Below, piece after piece: positions 33,390 through 46,360 of a stretch of DNA of 64,000 nucleotides. Below the pieces are notes generated by a model. It did no database searches, was not told the origin of the DNA, and was given only the letters and a program-made list of their open reading frames with translations. Every line of letters starts with the position of its first letter. The stretch's first letter is position 1. Source of the stretch: Epiperipatus broadwayi (taxonomy: Eukaryota > Onychophora > Udeonychophora > Euonychophora > Peripatidae); contig JAQFVV010000252.1 of the NCBI GenBank assembly GCA_028023455.1, forward strand, positions 769,349 to 833,348, in the 5' to 3' direction. The position numbers and the translations under genes were made by a program.

Positions 33390-35425
33390 CACAAATTTTT
33401 GTAAGTATGTTTAATACTCTATTTATTAATGAAACATAAAAGCAGATTTACAGTTGCATATTTACACTATACATACATTGGTTATACTCTTCCCACTACC
33501 ATTTATAAAGATATAGCTTCTAGTTTTAGAGTGGACTATAAAAGAAGAGGCTGCATGTGCTCTTACAGGTTTCCTACTACTTCCAGCTGTTCTGTGACAG
33601 GCTGACTCATGAGTAGCTCTGGTGAGATTTCCAGTTGTACTTGATAATTTGTCTCATGTTAGCATTTGGTTTTAGCAGCTTCTCATTCTGGACATGGATT
33701 TACATCACTGTGTCAACCACTTTACTTAACTATTGTTTGGAGAATGTCTAGTCTATCTTTCAACTCTGTGATAGTAGTTCTCTCTGAACAACATATATTC
33801 TGCCATTCAGCTATGTGACAGTAATTTTCAGCATTTTTCTCCAAATGGACTGATTCTTTATTACCAGATTCCCACTCCTAATAGAAATATTCAGATTTAG
33901 TGGGCATCATTGCCTATTGGTCCATTTTTGCCATTAGGTATGTGTTATCTATCTGTATGACTATTGGTTTAAGTCAATGAATTCTTATTTCCAATCTAGA
34001 TAAAATGGGATCTGGATTAGTTGAATATTTAGAGGCATAGTGTGATATGACATTTTCTTTCCTGACTATAACTAGACCTGGTGAACATAGTCATGTAGAT
34101 GCATTGGTGGACATTTTCATCACTTTTTGACTTAGGTTTTATGACTTCATCAGCTGGTACATTGTCATCATTCATAGATCTTAAAACAATAGGTCCATCA
34201 TTGCTGACTAGTAACTCATTACTGATGGATTGTTATACTCTTCTTCGCCATCTGATGATGCTTTGTTAATGGATAATTTTAATTCAGGATTTTTGATTTG
34301 GTAAGCCTGCATATAGAAGAATACTTGATCCTTGTAGCTTGGTCAATTTTTAGCAATCCCCCCCCCCTCTTTGCTACCATAAGAGAAAAAAATTTATTAT
34401 TATTTAATAATGAACAAGTAACCACTTGTGACTGATTTTAAATTTTTATTGATGTGCTAATAATATCAACATTCAATTGTTTTAATAATACAGAATTAAA
34501 CATTCCAGTGGGGCAGAAGTTTCTATCTCTATTGTTGACAAATAATCATTCTCATTTGATTTAAAATTTTTATTGATAGGCTACTAATGTTAGTGTTCAA
34601 TTTTTTTTTTTTTTTGATTAATGACAAAATCTAATGACCCATGAGGGCAAGACTTTGTCATTTAAAACTTTATTTTCAATCATGGGGGGGGGGGATATTT
34701 TGTCAACTGTACCAAACTTTATTATAGAAACACTGGTGCAAGTAAATAATTTTATACTATGATTAGTAATGAAACATAAAAACAAATGTAGATTTGTGTA
34801 TTTATACTATATTTACATTGGTTATGCTCCACTTGTTAATGTTGATGAAGGTATAGTTCCTAGTCATAAGCTGAACTATGAAAAAAGGTGCTGTAGTGCA
34901 CTTTTATGTTTACTACCACTTACAGCTGTTCTGTGACAGATTGACTCATGATCAGGTCTAGTGGTACATGTTGGCATTTGGTTCTAACAGCTTTCAGTCC
35001 TAAATGTGGATTCATCCCCTACATTAATCACTTTGCTTAACAGCCAGTATCTGGAGAATATGTATTCTGTCTTTCAACTTTGTGACAGTAGTTCTCTGCA
35101 AAGTGTGGAGATTGCTTTTTAGTTATGTGACAGTTAATATCTAGAGAACATATATGCTGCTGTTCAACTAAATGTCAGTTATTCTCCTCTGAATGTATAT
35201 ACTGCCATTCAGGTACATGTCAGTAGTTCTCAGCATCTTTTAGCCAAATGGACTAACTATTTATTGCCAGATCACTATGCCTAATGGAAACATTCAGACT
35301 CAGAGAGGCCCATTTTTGCCATTGGGTAAGTATTACCTATCTGTATGAACATTGGTTTGATACTGTGAATGCTCAACCTGATCTAGACAAGACAGCATCT
35401 GGAATAGTCCATTATTTAAAAGCAA
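33390..35425 (+). repeat. Diverged direct duplication (about 33.39-34.04 and 34.74-35.42 kb)
   Basis: Both halves start AATGAAACATAAAA, continue ACATTGGTTATRCTC and AGCTGTTCTGTGACAG, and end with CCATTTTTGCCATT and CTATCTGTATGA. The second half contains about four diverged ~55-bp tandem units with TGTGACAGT...TTCTC...CTG (about 35050-35240). Between the halves lie poly-C (about 34359), poly-T (about 34600) and poly-G (about 34684) tracts. No reading frame is conserved between the halves. Confidence 0.65.
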
Positions 35426-35429
35426 AGTG

Positions 35430-38400
35430 AGATATGACAGAAACAAAAGTAAGTTTGCAATGAGATACAGATTTGATTAATGTAGAAGAATAGGGGGATA
35501 TATTTCTACAAAAGCAGAACCCATAGGTTACATCTTCAAAAACATTTTTAGAAAATGTTGAAAATTTGCATTCTAGATGGCAATATTTTGACAAACTAAA
35601 ATTTTCCATGAACCATATAATTGTAAATGTTACAATGTAAATAAACAATGTATTTTACATTTATTTGGACTGATATAAATTTGACTGCATTGTTGTCTAT
35701 ATGATCATTTTGCAATCATAAAAGCCAATTATATTCACCTAAATATGCAGAAAATTTGATTTTTACATTTGAATTAATCAACAATATATAACCTGTGGCC
35801 ACACCTCTGAAAATCATTCAGCAACTAAAAAAAAGAGAAACCAATAGCGAAATTTTGCAGACTTTTCATCTTTAAGAGTTAAAAAAGATTAAGATTATTT
35901 ATTTATTGATAGTTTTGAATACAACATCATCTCAAAATTAATCCTATGCAATTGTTCTCATAAACAATTGAAATGATCTTTAGTTTATAGCATAAAACAC
36001 TATTTTTATTAGAGAAGAGTATATATCTTTTCTTAACTGTTTTAAATGCATCTTGGTTGATTTTAAATTTGATTCCTTCTAGTAAGTGTTTCAGATATTT
36101 CTTTATACATATGTATAAAACATGAGAAAAGATATAATCTCTTTTGTGATAAAAAATGTCATATGTTGTGGATAAAGGGCAGTTTAGTTATATATAACAA
36201 ACATTGCATAAAGTTAATGTGGACATATTACATTTATATTAGGTACTGTAGTAATATTTATTACATATTCTTAGCATTCGAATCATTGTTGATAAGTTTT
36301 AAAAATGAAGGAAATTTCAGATTTGTCAATCAAAAATATTAGTGAATTTAAAATATTTAGAAATAAATTTCTTGATTGATTTTTCATCTTGTTTCACACA
36401 TCCCATTATATGCATAAAAATAGATGATTAAAGGTATATGTTTTTTACTGATAATATTGTCTTATGTTATGGGTAGAGAGCATTTCAATTGTACATAAAA
36501 TCAATTGCATAGAGTTAATCTCAAAATATATATTGTGCCCTTATCTATAGGTCATAATAAGGTAGAATGGTCAATTACTAAAAAATTTTAAATTTTAAGA
36601 TATGTTTGTATGATATATAAATAATAGTAGGATAATTAGATTTTATAGTACAATTTAAGGCTGAAAATACCTGGTATATAAAAGTGCAATGGATTATTTT
36701 AAAAGGAACAGTTAAATAAAGCTTAATTATATCCTTGCTTGTGGTTGTAAGAGCTGGCCATATAAAATAACACAGCTATAAATAGTTAAAAGTATATTAA
36801 TAATTCGAGTATAATATTTTAAAACTAATAAATTAAATAAATGCTATATGTAATATTATAATTATAATTGATATTCAAATTTAATCTAATATATTTTGAA
36901 ATAAACTTTATGATGGTGAGAATTATATTTAGTTCCACATTTTTAAATTATTTTCCAAATTTTTTTTTTTAAAATGTATCAGTTTTGGTAATTTAGACTG
37001 AGACGTAAATTAAAAAATCATCTGTTAAAGTTAGTAATCATGTGACTGTATATTATATACCTTCACACACCCGCTTGTTAGAATATAATAATAAAGTTTG
37101 TGAATTATGAAACTAAATATAATTGCTATCTGTCGTTAAAGTAAAAGTTGAGATATTAAATATTATTTTAATAATTGTTTTTAAAGTTTAAATGATTTTG
37201 ATAAAATTATAATTGAGTTAAAAAATACATTCTAAATAATATTTAAGACATGACGTCATAAATTCTTTATTTTAAGAGGTTTAATCTATTATAAAACTAA
37301 AATGTGTAAATTTGTTCGCGCTAAAAAAGTCATTAACCAATCAACGGAGGTATTTTAGCAGACGGAAAATAGGAATTAGACGAAGCGGGAGAATGTAATG
37401 TGTAAGTGAAGAAGGAAGTAACATATTTTTTTAGCTGGATAAGACCGTAAGCTAGAAAAGTGATATAATTTTAAAATTTTGTATTTATTTTAAAAGTTTT
37501 CTTTGACATATAATATTTTGACTGCCTTTACATGAAGGGCTAATTTTAAAAGTTTTCTTGCCAGTAATTTTATTCAAGTTTAGCCAAAACCTTACAGTGA
37601 AAATGGAAATACTACAGAAAACAGTATATAAAAATATTGTTAAAGGAAAAATATTTGGAAAGTGCCTTGATACAGCTTTATTTATGCTCAACCAAAAACT
37701 TATTATTGTAACTCAGAGGAATATAATTGGGACGCTATACGAAAACTTAAAAGAGAAGTTATTTGCCATCAGGAAAAAATTATGACGCACAAATTTATAA
37801 GGCTACTCTAAAGTTTTTTTTTATTCTTCTCTATGGGAAAATTAAGATGCTGTATATTATAAAGAATTATATAAAAGTTATAATGAGAAAAAAATGTTTG
37901 TCCTTTTTAAAGGAAATATTACAAAGTATATAGTACCCGAACTTTAAAAGAAAGGGAAAATTACCGAAGAATGATATGAAAGAGCTATTGTGTTTTTTAT
38001 AAAAAAAAAAAGGAACAGAAAAACTTTCTCTAAGAAAAATTAAAAATGTTATAAAGTGTTCATTGGAGAAATGCTTGACTTAGAAAATATAAATTAATTA
38101 ATGAAAATGGATCCATGGAAACCGAAAAATTTACTGAATATTTAAAGCAAAGTACCTAGAAGATGCATCATAAAAGTCGCGCGGGAAAATCTTAGCAGAA
38201 AATATTAGAAGAGAATATGTAGACGTTTTCTTTACGGGATTAACTAATATCATAATTAATAATTGTATTAAATATTATGAAAAACCAAGGATTGTCGTCT
38301 ATGAATATTTATTAAACAGAGCAATAATTGTTTTGCCTTAAAATAGAACATTAAGTGACTGAAGAAGAAATAATAAACATTTTTTTTTTAGCTTTAATAT

Positions 38401-41400
38401 GAACGGGTTTTCAAGAAAGTTTGATAAAGAAGTACAGTAAATATAGTTTAAATATTTTTTACTAATTTGTTTTAAATATAAAATGTTATGTGAGATTAGG
38501 GAAAACATATAAACATAAATTTAGTAATATTGAGATTTAAATATAATAGCTTGATAAAATTATAGAAATATTGTTTAAAAATAAAGTGTATGTATGTGAG
38601 TCTTATATCTACAAGAATCAAATGGATGGTGAAGCCTACGGAACGAGATCGAGAAGATAAAGATCGTTTGGTAATTTTGATATTTATTTATAATGCATAA
38701 TGTATTTTTTTAGATCATCTATTGACTAAGAATGAAGTGTGAAAGTTTAAATTATATGTACACATTTTATACAACATTTTAAACATATAATGAGATAGGA
38801 GTAATTCGGAATATGCATGCAATAATTTATTTAAAGTATATTAATAATATAATTTAACAGAGCAATTGTGTGATTCTTTTGAACTTTCATGTGATAAAGT
38901 ATTCAGATATTTAAATAGTTTGTATATGATTAAATATACGAGGAAAGTAGTAAAAAAGATTTTCTTATAGAACAGTGGAATAGTTTTAAAATAAATGAAT
39001 TTTATTATTGTTAGTAATGCAGATATGTATTTGTCGATGTACAGTATAGAAAAATCTTGAGAAATAAGATCGGATAGTGACTTGGAAGTACTAGTGGAGA
39101 GGAAACCAAGATGATGTTTTTTTTAAGGAATAGGAAAAATAAAGGATTTGGATCATATTTAGTTTTGTGTGATTTCAGTATAGTTAACTAAGCCCTATGA
39201 CTGAACACATATAGTTTGGACAGTGTTTTGCATATCTTTAAAACTTTTTGATGTTATAATAAAGCTGAAGAAATAGCTTTAGCATCGTTCCTATAATAGA
39301 GGTTGGTAGACAGGTAAAGGTCACTCCTCTATAGTGTCTTTTAATTCACTGTGCCATGATTGTCAAGGTTTATGACGAGTAATATTCTAGTTATATTTTG
39401 ATCCTATGCATCTATCTTCGCTATCCTTATTTTGTGAATCTGCATCGGTCAGAAAGATATTTTCAAAGAAATAATGAATAAAATAGAACTGAAGATATGT
39501 TATCGTTTGTGTAAGAATAGTTTATTTGCTGGAATGTATAAAATTGTGTAACTTTAAAATTGAAAGTCCAAAATATCATAAAGAGAGAAAGAATCATATA
39601 ATACATTGTAAAATTAATTCGGAAATGAATATAAGATTTTTTGAAAAGAAATCTAAACCAAGTATTTAAAAGTGATAATAAAATTTGAATGAATTTTTTT
39701 TTTGTAATATTTTTAGAAAATAAGTATTGCATATTTATTAAGAGAATAGTTCAATAAGGTATAATAAACATATACTTGTGCATGGTATGTGAATAGTTGT
39801 AATTATGTCATCCGAAGTAAGGCTTGAATGAGAATATTAGGATTAATAAACATCGGATAATGAACAATAAAAACCTAATACCGAATGTAGAACAATGTTT
39901 TGACTTTGTAAGAGTCCATACAACCAATATAAAACTATAATTTTATTGTTTTGTAGAATTTTTACTACGAATGTAAATTTTGTAAAAAATATAATTTTAA
40001 TAATATTAGGGATGCAAAGTGTTTGTGATAAGCATATAAAAAATGCATTTTGTAGCAAGCTAACCATAATAATAAATCAAGTAATAATACTGTATTTTCT
40101 TAAGTGTTTAAAAGATAAGATTTAACTAGGAAAAATAAATAGTATTTTGGTTTCATTTTATAAACTAATAAACTAAGTTGAGATAGGAGAGTAAGGGATA
40201 TCCAATGTATATAGTGTAAAAATATTGTTAATTTATTTATGTTGTTAATAAACTTTGTTTTAAATTTATTTTAAAGTTTTGTGTCCGCGTTGTTATTTCT
40301 CCACATGGATGCATGAAATCACGATACATTTATAATTGAAACAGACATATAGTTTTTGCACAAAAAGGTAAACATAAAAGTGTTATAATAATTTTGAGAA
40401 TTTATTGGTATGTTAAAATTAAAAGATCATAAGTTTATATTATTTATTGGTCATAAGTCGGTTGCCATAATATTACATTAAATTATATGCTAATGTTGCC
40501 ACACGTATTCTGTTGTCAGATTATTAAAAATACTACCACGTACGTATTTATTTATTTCATTTAGGAAGAAATAAGATTATATCATATTTATTATTGTTAT
40601 TATTATTCTTATTATTATTAGTTGCTGTGTAGTAGATTATGACATAAAAATTCCCTTTTCATATTTTACTACCGTAATTTTAAATCAGTTAGAATACAAT
40701 TTATGAACCTGAGATTTTATTTTGTTTTATTTTACTTCATTTTATTTAATTGAGCTAGATTCTTGTTATAAAGAAGATTAAGATATGATTATTATTTTAA
40801 TCGTAGTGAAGAGAGCTCGGAAAGTCGTAAGAATACTATGAGTTAGTTATTTGGTATAGTAAAAAGGGGGAATAGTGTTCTTATGCCATTGAGGTAGTAT
40901 CGTGTGGATAATGTCTCAATGTAGTCTATCTCGTTCCCCGTATTGTCACTCCATGTCTCATGAAAATAGTAAATATTTGTTAATTCATTTTAAAATTGAA
41001 CCGAATTCGTATTTTAAAATTAGAGCTAGTAATCATTTTAATTAATGCTGAATATTTCATTTATTTATTTGTTAACTGAGCTAGAACCCGTAATATTCGT
41101 AATAAACAATATATTTTGGGAGTGAGGATGCGCGGGGGGAGGTTAGAATATATATAGTGCAATTAAAAGAAGTGTGAGAGCTATCAATTTCCAATTATTT
41201 ATACAATGGAAAAAACATAACGGAAGAATATTGATGTACAGTATATTGTTTATCATTTACGTACTGGTAAAAAAAAATAATAAAATATTTTATATGATAT
41301 AGAAATCCAGAATAGGGTTTTCAGTTAATAATTAGAATAATAATGACTCCTGTTTTGTAAAGATAATATTGAAATATTTAAAAGAAACGTGACTTACATT
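35430..41400. other. AT-rich sequence without recognised gene
   Basis: No protein family recognised. 36.16-36.54 kb contains a diverged direct repeat about 300 bp apart (TGTCATATGTTGTGGATAAA and TGTCTTATGTTATGGGTAGA, both followed by TGCATARAGTTAAT). A frame at 37558-37785 (plus, 75 codons, KMEILQKTVYKNIVKGKIFG) is the longest with K/E-rich, not purely AT-driven, composition, but stops follow and I do not know the family. Confidence 0.5.
37250..37400 (+). promoter_or_regulatory. Candidate promoter-like patch (CRE-like and CCAAT words)
   Basis: Contains a perfect ATGACGTCAT (CRE/AP-1-type palindrome, near 37251), TTCGCGCTAA and AACCAATCAACGG within otherwise AT-only DNA. Such clusters occur in promoters, but no first exon was found downstream. 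Confidence 0.2.
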
Positions 41401-41849
41401 TCCTGATTATCAGTTTACCAACATCTACATCAGGGTCAGACTAAGAATCATATCATCTAGTAGCTTTCTTTATAAACAGGAAATATGAAATAGGTCCCTG
41501 GAATGTCATTTACATTGCAGAAGACTACATATAGTGAAATAATGACCTCATCTCATAACATTCTAATTCTTTCCTGATTATCATTCTATTATTCCGAGTG
41601 CATAATTACCCAGATACCTAACAAATTATCTAAGTATGCAATGAAAATGAGATAGGCTTAAATAATAATAACACAGACATTCAATTTAATTTAAAATAAC
41701 AAAAATAAGTTATCAAACTTGACTAATGAAATATTTCAATGGTTGTATGCACCCACATATATAATACAAATATAGGCTTGAGTTGATACGTAATTAGCTA
41801 TTAAACATTAATAATTATTTTATAGAAGGTTTTCATGTTTAGCTTTCCT

Positions 41850-43101
41850 TAACCAAAAGTAATGATGATTAATACTAGGGAAAGAGAAGACAAAGAATTT
41901 TTATTGGGGGATATAAAATTAAGTGTGGTGAATAGATATAATTATTTGAGAATCGTCTTAAGTAATCAGAGAAATTGCTTGGATGAATGGGGAGGGGGGG
42001 GAATGATGAATGAAGCAAAGAAAGAAATTAACAGTGTTTTCGTCTTAAGTAATCAGAGAAATTGCTTGGATGAATGGGGGGGGGGATGATGAATGAAGCA
42101 AAGAAAGAAATTAACAGTGTTTTCATATAATAAATATGATGTAGTTAGAATTATATGGAAGGTAGTGGCAGTAGCAGGGTTAACATATGGTAACAATGCA
42201 TTATGCGTTAGTAAAGGGGTATTAGATTATTTTAAAAAAGTACAAAGAGAAGTAGGAAGACTTGCATTAGATGCATATGTGTAAATGGCAAAGGAGGCAA
42301 TTCAAGGAGAAATGGGATGATCAAGTTTTTATATGAGAGATGCAAAAAGCAAAATGAAAATGTTCGATAGACTGCAGTTTATGGATAATAAAAGAATAGC
42401 CAAAATATTATTTAATTTGGTTATGAAGAGAGGGCAAGCAACAAGATGGATGAAAAAAGTAATGTGATATGCAGACATCTGGGATAAAAAATTTATGTCA
42501 GTATACTTGTACAAAAGGTATGATAAATTGTGTTAGAATTATTGAATGTTATAGTGGTAAGGAATGGGATAGAAAAATAGATGCATTAATAAAGAATAGT
42601 GAGTTGGAGAGATGGAGAACTAGTATGGAGAGTAAAAAGAGTTTAAATATATATAGAAGTAAATGGACTATTGGGTGCGAGTTAATATATAATAATAGCA
42701 AGGAAAGTAGTTTACTGTTTGAGGTTCGAATTGAATCTTTAGCAACAAGGGAATATACACATAAATGGAAAAATATGGGTGATTTAGTCTGCATGTTGTG
42801 TAAAGAAGGCATAGAAAATATTAGACATCTGTTAACTGAATGTAAATGCCTGAAAGCAGAAAGGGTAGAAATAATGAAGTTGTGGAAAAAGAAATATAAT
42901 CAAAGTGATTATACAGAAAGTGGGTTGTTGGTTTTTGTGCTGAGTTTGGGAAAAGATAATGGGGAATTTAGTATAAAGGCCATGGAATTGCCAAAGATTA
43001 TGTTGTGGAAATGGAATGGAGCAGGATATAGGACAATTTACAGTGGGGAATGGAAAAGGAAGGTAAAGTGGCTAACAGGTTTCACTGGGCATAGTTGCTG
43101 A
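41850..43101 (+). pseudogene. LINE 3' half: RT thumb and C-terminal zinc domain (frameshifted)
   Basis: A 5'-truncated non-LTR element distinct in sequence from the 1-5 kb LINE. Frame 41862 reads FLLGDIKLSVVNRYNYLRIVLS (thumb). Frame 42093 reads WKVVAVAGLTYGNNALCVSK and VQREVGRLALDAYV, followed by AKEAIQGEMG with a stop. Frame 42469-43101 (210 codons) includes LLFEVRIESLATREYTHKW and the Cys/His motif CMLCKEGIENIRHLLTEC (CX2C...HX4C). The product would be the C-terminal part of the retrotransposon polymerase. At least two frame breaks, one of them due to the local duplication at 41954-42123. Confidence 0.82.
41954..42123 (+). repeat. ~85-bp tandem duplication with G-runs inside the LINE
   Basis: Copy 1 (41954-42040, 87 bp) and copy 2 (42041-42123, 83 bp) both read CGTCTTAAGTAATCAGAGAA, ATGAATGGGG..., and GAAGCAAAGAAAGAAATTAA. 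They differ almost only in the length of the G tract, so the duplication is recent or the G-run is unstable. Confidence 0.92.
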
Positions 43102-43104
43102 GAG

Positions 43105-44340
43105 ATTTCTGACTCCACATAAGGAGAAGTCATAGTGCATTACATTACATCATATCACAAACAATTTAATCTGCCATATTTTTCTAATGTACAGAAATTT
43201 TTTTATATTAAGAAGCCAAGGCTTTGAAGATTATGGTAACTTTCGAATCTCATAAAAAAAGCCTTAAATATAAATTCTAATAAATGAAATCAAGATACGA
43301 GAATGAAATGATTTTGAAAAATATTTTACAAATATAATAAAATAAATTGCATTCCAAAATCATAGATATGTTTTTTGCATAACAATCATTTAATATTTTT
43401 TAAGTTTCTTATCAGTTAAATTTGATATTGATCTTTAACTTTTAACTTTCTCTGAATTCCTTGAGTGGTATAGTTTCACCACAGCATTTTGGGGAAATTG
43501 TGAGCAATAACATCAAACTTATATCAGGACGGGCAAAAAATCTAGCTTTTAACTCATCATCATCGGTCAGCTTCTAGCTATAAGACATAGCCAAAAATTT
43601 TGATTGTTGATAAGTTACATTTCGGGAGCATGGAGAATATACTTCTGCATGTCCTCAGCATATAATGTTGACAGTCATTTCTATAAAGATTTTCATCACA
43701 GATAGGATAAAATTAACACTGAAAATACTTTATAGCAATATGGTTTTTTATATAGGTAATTATTACTAAATTGCATTGATTGGACATACTTATACATGAT
43801 TATCTTCTTCTCTAACTCTGAATATTATGCTTTATTTACACATTTTCAGTTTCTATCTAGGAATATAAAGAAAATGAATATCTATATAAATTTGTAAATA
43901 AATGTGAATAAATACTTCATTCCTCACATATATAACTTTCCAAATGCCTCACAAAAATATGTTTAACTATTTTGCTAGTCCTCACTTTGCTTATGAGTAG
44001 TTTGCTAATATCACGCTGTTTTTGTTTTGCTGTATAGTTCATTTGAAAATAAATTATTGTTAATCCTTGAATTATAAAAACTTAGCTATAAATCTTTAAT
44101 TAATTATAATTACTTAAATTTTAACTGACATGTATTTTTTTTATTTAACTATACATAAATAAACTTCTTACAAAATATTTTTCTTTTTTATAAGATACAA
44201 GCGCCACCTGTAATTATTTATAAGTTCTTGAATTTTATAATTTAAATTTTAATTTTATTAAATGCAATTTTACTATTCACTATTATATACAGAAATAAGA
44301 AATTTTTAAATCTATCCTTTTGTCGGTTTAAGAAATTATA
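43105..44340. other. AT-rich intergenic sequence
   Basis: Downstream of the LINE end (GGGCATAGTTGCTGAGAG). No gene or repeat family recognised; no clear poly-A or microsatellite tail marks the LINE boundary. Confidence 0.45.
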
Positions 44341-44344
44341 AATC

Positions 44345-44680
44345 ACACAGAGGCAAACCTCTCCATACAGTATCACCACTCAGTGCAAACCAGAGTAATC
44401 AATGGATGCAGGAAGGTTTGTACATAAAATCCTTATCTAGCACCTACTCATCCACTATCCCCAGACTAGTTTTTAACTTGTGGCTTTCATCAGTGAAGAG
44501 CTTTGGATCTGAGAGCACTGCACCTAGATATTAGGATGTAATGCAATTCTTCAGTAGCCTCATTTTACCTTATTAGCTAACTATAAAGCTACTGAGTGGC
44601 CCTACTCTATGGGGAGTTGTGCCTCTATGTAAATAGCTTGTGTAAGCACAAAGATGGTGATCATGTGATATTTAGTGAAT
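44345..44680 (-). repeat. Hammerhead-bearing repeat, family 2 copy D
   Basis: Isolated minus-strand copy of the unit seen at 30.8-32.3 kb: TAGCTTTATAGTTAGCTAAT, TACATCCTAATATCTAGGTG, CTCTCAGATCCAAAGCTCTT, the ribozyme motif, then TGGATGAGTAGGTGC and CATCCATTGATTACTCTGG. It lacks the distal blocks and ends near AAATATCACATGATCACC. Confidence 0.75.
44458..44500 (-). ncRNA. Hammerhead-like motif (family 2 copy D, best preserved of its family)
   Basis: Minus reading: CTCTTCA CTGATGA AAGC CACAA GTTA AAAA CTAGTC TGGGGA. CTGATGA is at 44493-44487. Helix I pairs TCTTCA with TGGGGA (six pairs including wobbles), helix II pairs AGC with GTT (one wobble), and the cleavage triplet is GTC. The only core defect is the G of GAAA, which is A. 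Helix III would be ACTAGT folded on itself or between two molecules. Confidence 0.55.
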
Positions 44681-45534
44681 TATAAATCAATATATGCTTT
44701 TACATAAAACAATATGTACATTTATTAATTTACAAAATCATTACATTTTACTTTACATTCTTCACTATATAATCATGCTGTAATCATCATCATCATCATC
44801 AGTTGAGTAATTTTTGTTTAATATTAGGGTCCTAATAATTTTTTAGTTATTTTTTAAAATATTTTAACCTCTATTGAGCTTTTTGTGACTTTGAGTGATT
44901 CCATCGCTGAATAAGCTCTTATTATCACATTACCCCTTTTTAAAAAATGAGCCAATAAAATGCCTACTTCCATTTTCATTTTTCATTAGAAATATTGATC
45001 ACACCCTACTGATTTCTAGTTTTTCTCAGTTACAAATTGGTATTCTGTTTTACTATTTTTCTACATAACTACTGGTAGAGATATTCCATCTGCATATCTA
45101 AAAAAAACAATGCGGTATCTATAATTAAAATGATTGATGTTGTCGTCTTTGTTAGAAACAAGCACTAGCTTTCAATAATTTCATTAGCAATTGCATGTCA
45201 TTAGTGTGTTCTGAATGCATTGCTATTGTTTTCAGCTTTTCTTCATCCTTTGGCAGTTATCTATAATGCTATTTTGCCAGTTTGCAATCATTTAGTAGCA
45301 TGACTTGGAACTAAAATTTATAAAAAATTTATTCATTATAAAAAATCTACAGAAGGCAATATTATTCAGATATCAACAATTCAAAACAGCTGACAAATAA
45401 AAATATAAAGAAACTAATGATAACACTGATTGATAGATTGTTTGGTCTCAAGATTTGAAAGGAATTTTTTTAATCATTCCCCCCCCCACCAAAAAAAAAA
45501 TAATAATTTTCTATCGTTTATTTGGTGCTCTTCT

Positions 45535-46262
45535 GATAGCCAGGCACAGCTACTTGATGGCATTAATACAACAATTCTATTGTATTAGACATTGCAGGTT
45601 GTTTGATGGCCTTGCATAGAAATATTAAGTATGTTTTGCACTTCACAACACTTTATGTAAATTTATACAATTCACAGTTGCATATCATATCACTTGAGTG
45701 TCATTGGATTTCAAGTGGGCACAACTTTTGAAATCTCCATAACAGAGTAATTTTATTTCTACTTAAATCACACAGTCTACTTTACTAAGAATTGTCACAC
45801 CATCCCCACCCTTACCTACCAACTTAAAAATTTGAAAAACATTGGCAAAGAATAGGGCCAAACATGATTTGGCCAAGCTCACACAAAAACTCACATTTTC
45901 ATGTGAAAATATATGAGACAAATAAAATGGCGCTCTGTGGCAAGCAGATTTTCAAAGTGTGGCAGTTGCTGACAACAGGAGTGGGATATGCAGTGGCATT
46001 TATATGGCTAGACTTATAGATAATAAAACAGTTCTGTTGTATTATCCATTGCAGACCACTTTATAGTGCTGCACAGAAATATTAGGGCCTGTTTTGTGCT
46101 CCGTGACACTTTATTCAAATTCGCACAATTCACAGTTGGCTACCATATCATCTGAGGGTGCCTGGATTTCAAGTGGCCACAAGTTTTGAAATCTCCATAG
46201 CAGAGTAATTTCATTTTTACTTAAATCACACAGTCAGACTCACTAAAAATTGTCACCCCATA
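45535..46262 (+). repeat. Diverged direct duplication (~275-bp units)
   Basis: Copies at about 45535-45812 and 45986-46262 share TGCAGRYYRYTTTATRG-like sequence, AGAAATATTA, ATTCACAGTTG, GGATTTCAAGTGG, TTTGAAATCTCCATARCAGA and TTAAATCACACAGTC. The stretch between them (45813-45985) is unique. No coding potential is shared. Confidence 0.75.
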
Positions 46263-46360
46263 GTGTGTTGGTGAGTCCATGAAACTACATTTGCAAAACG
46301 ACCTCACAATTCTGATGTCAATCATGCTCCTGCAAGCAAAGCTATTCAATTTGCACACAT

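Noticed and set aside
34240-34290. CTGATGA near 34254 as another hammerhead core
   Set aside because: Followed by TGCTTTGTTAATGG with no helix II complement and no GAAA strand at a suitable distance.
40890-40912. TGAGGTAGTATCGTGTGGATA resembles the let-7 microRNA 5' end
   Set aside because: Only the first ten bases match; the rest of the mature sequence differs and the downstream sequence does not give a let-7-like precursor fold (only GAGGTAG/CTATCTC pairs). let-7 is too conserved for this to be a real copy.
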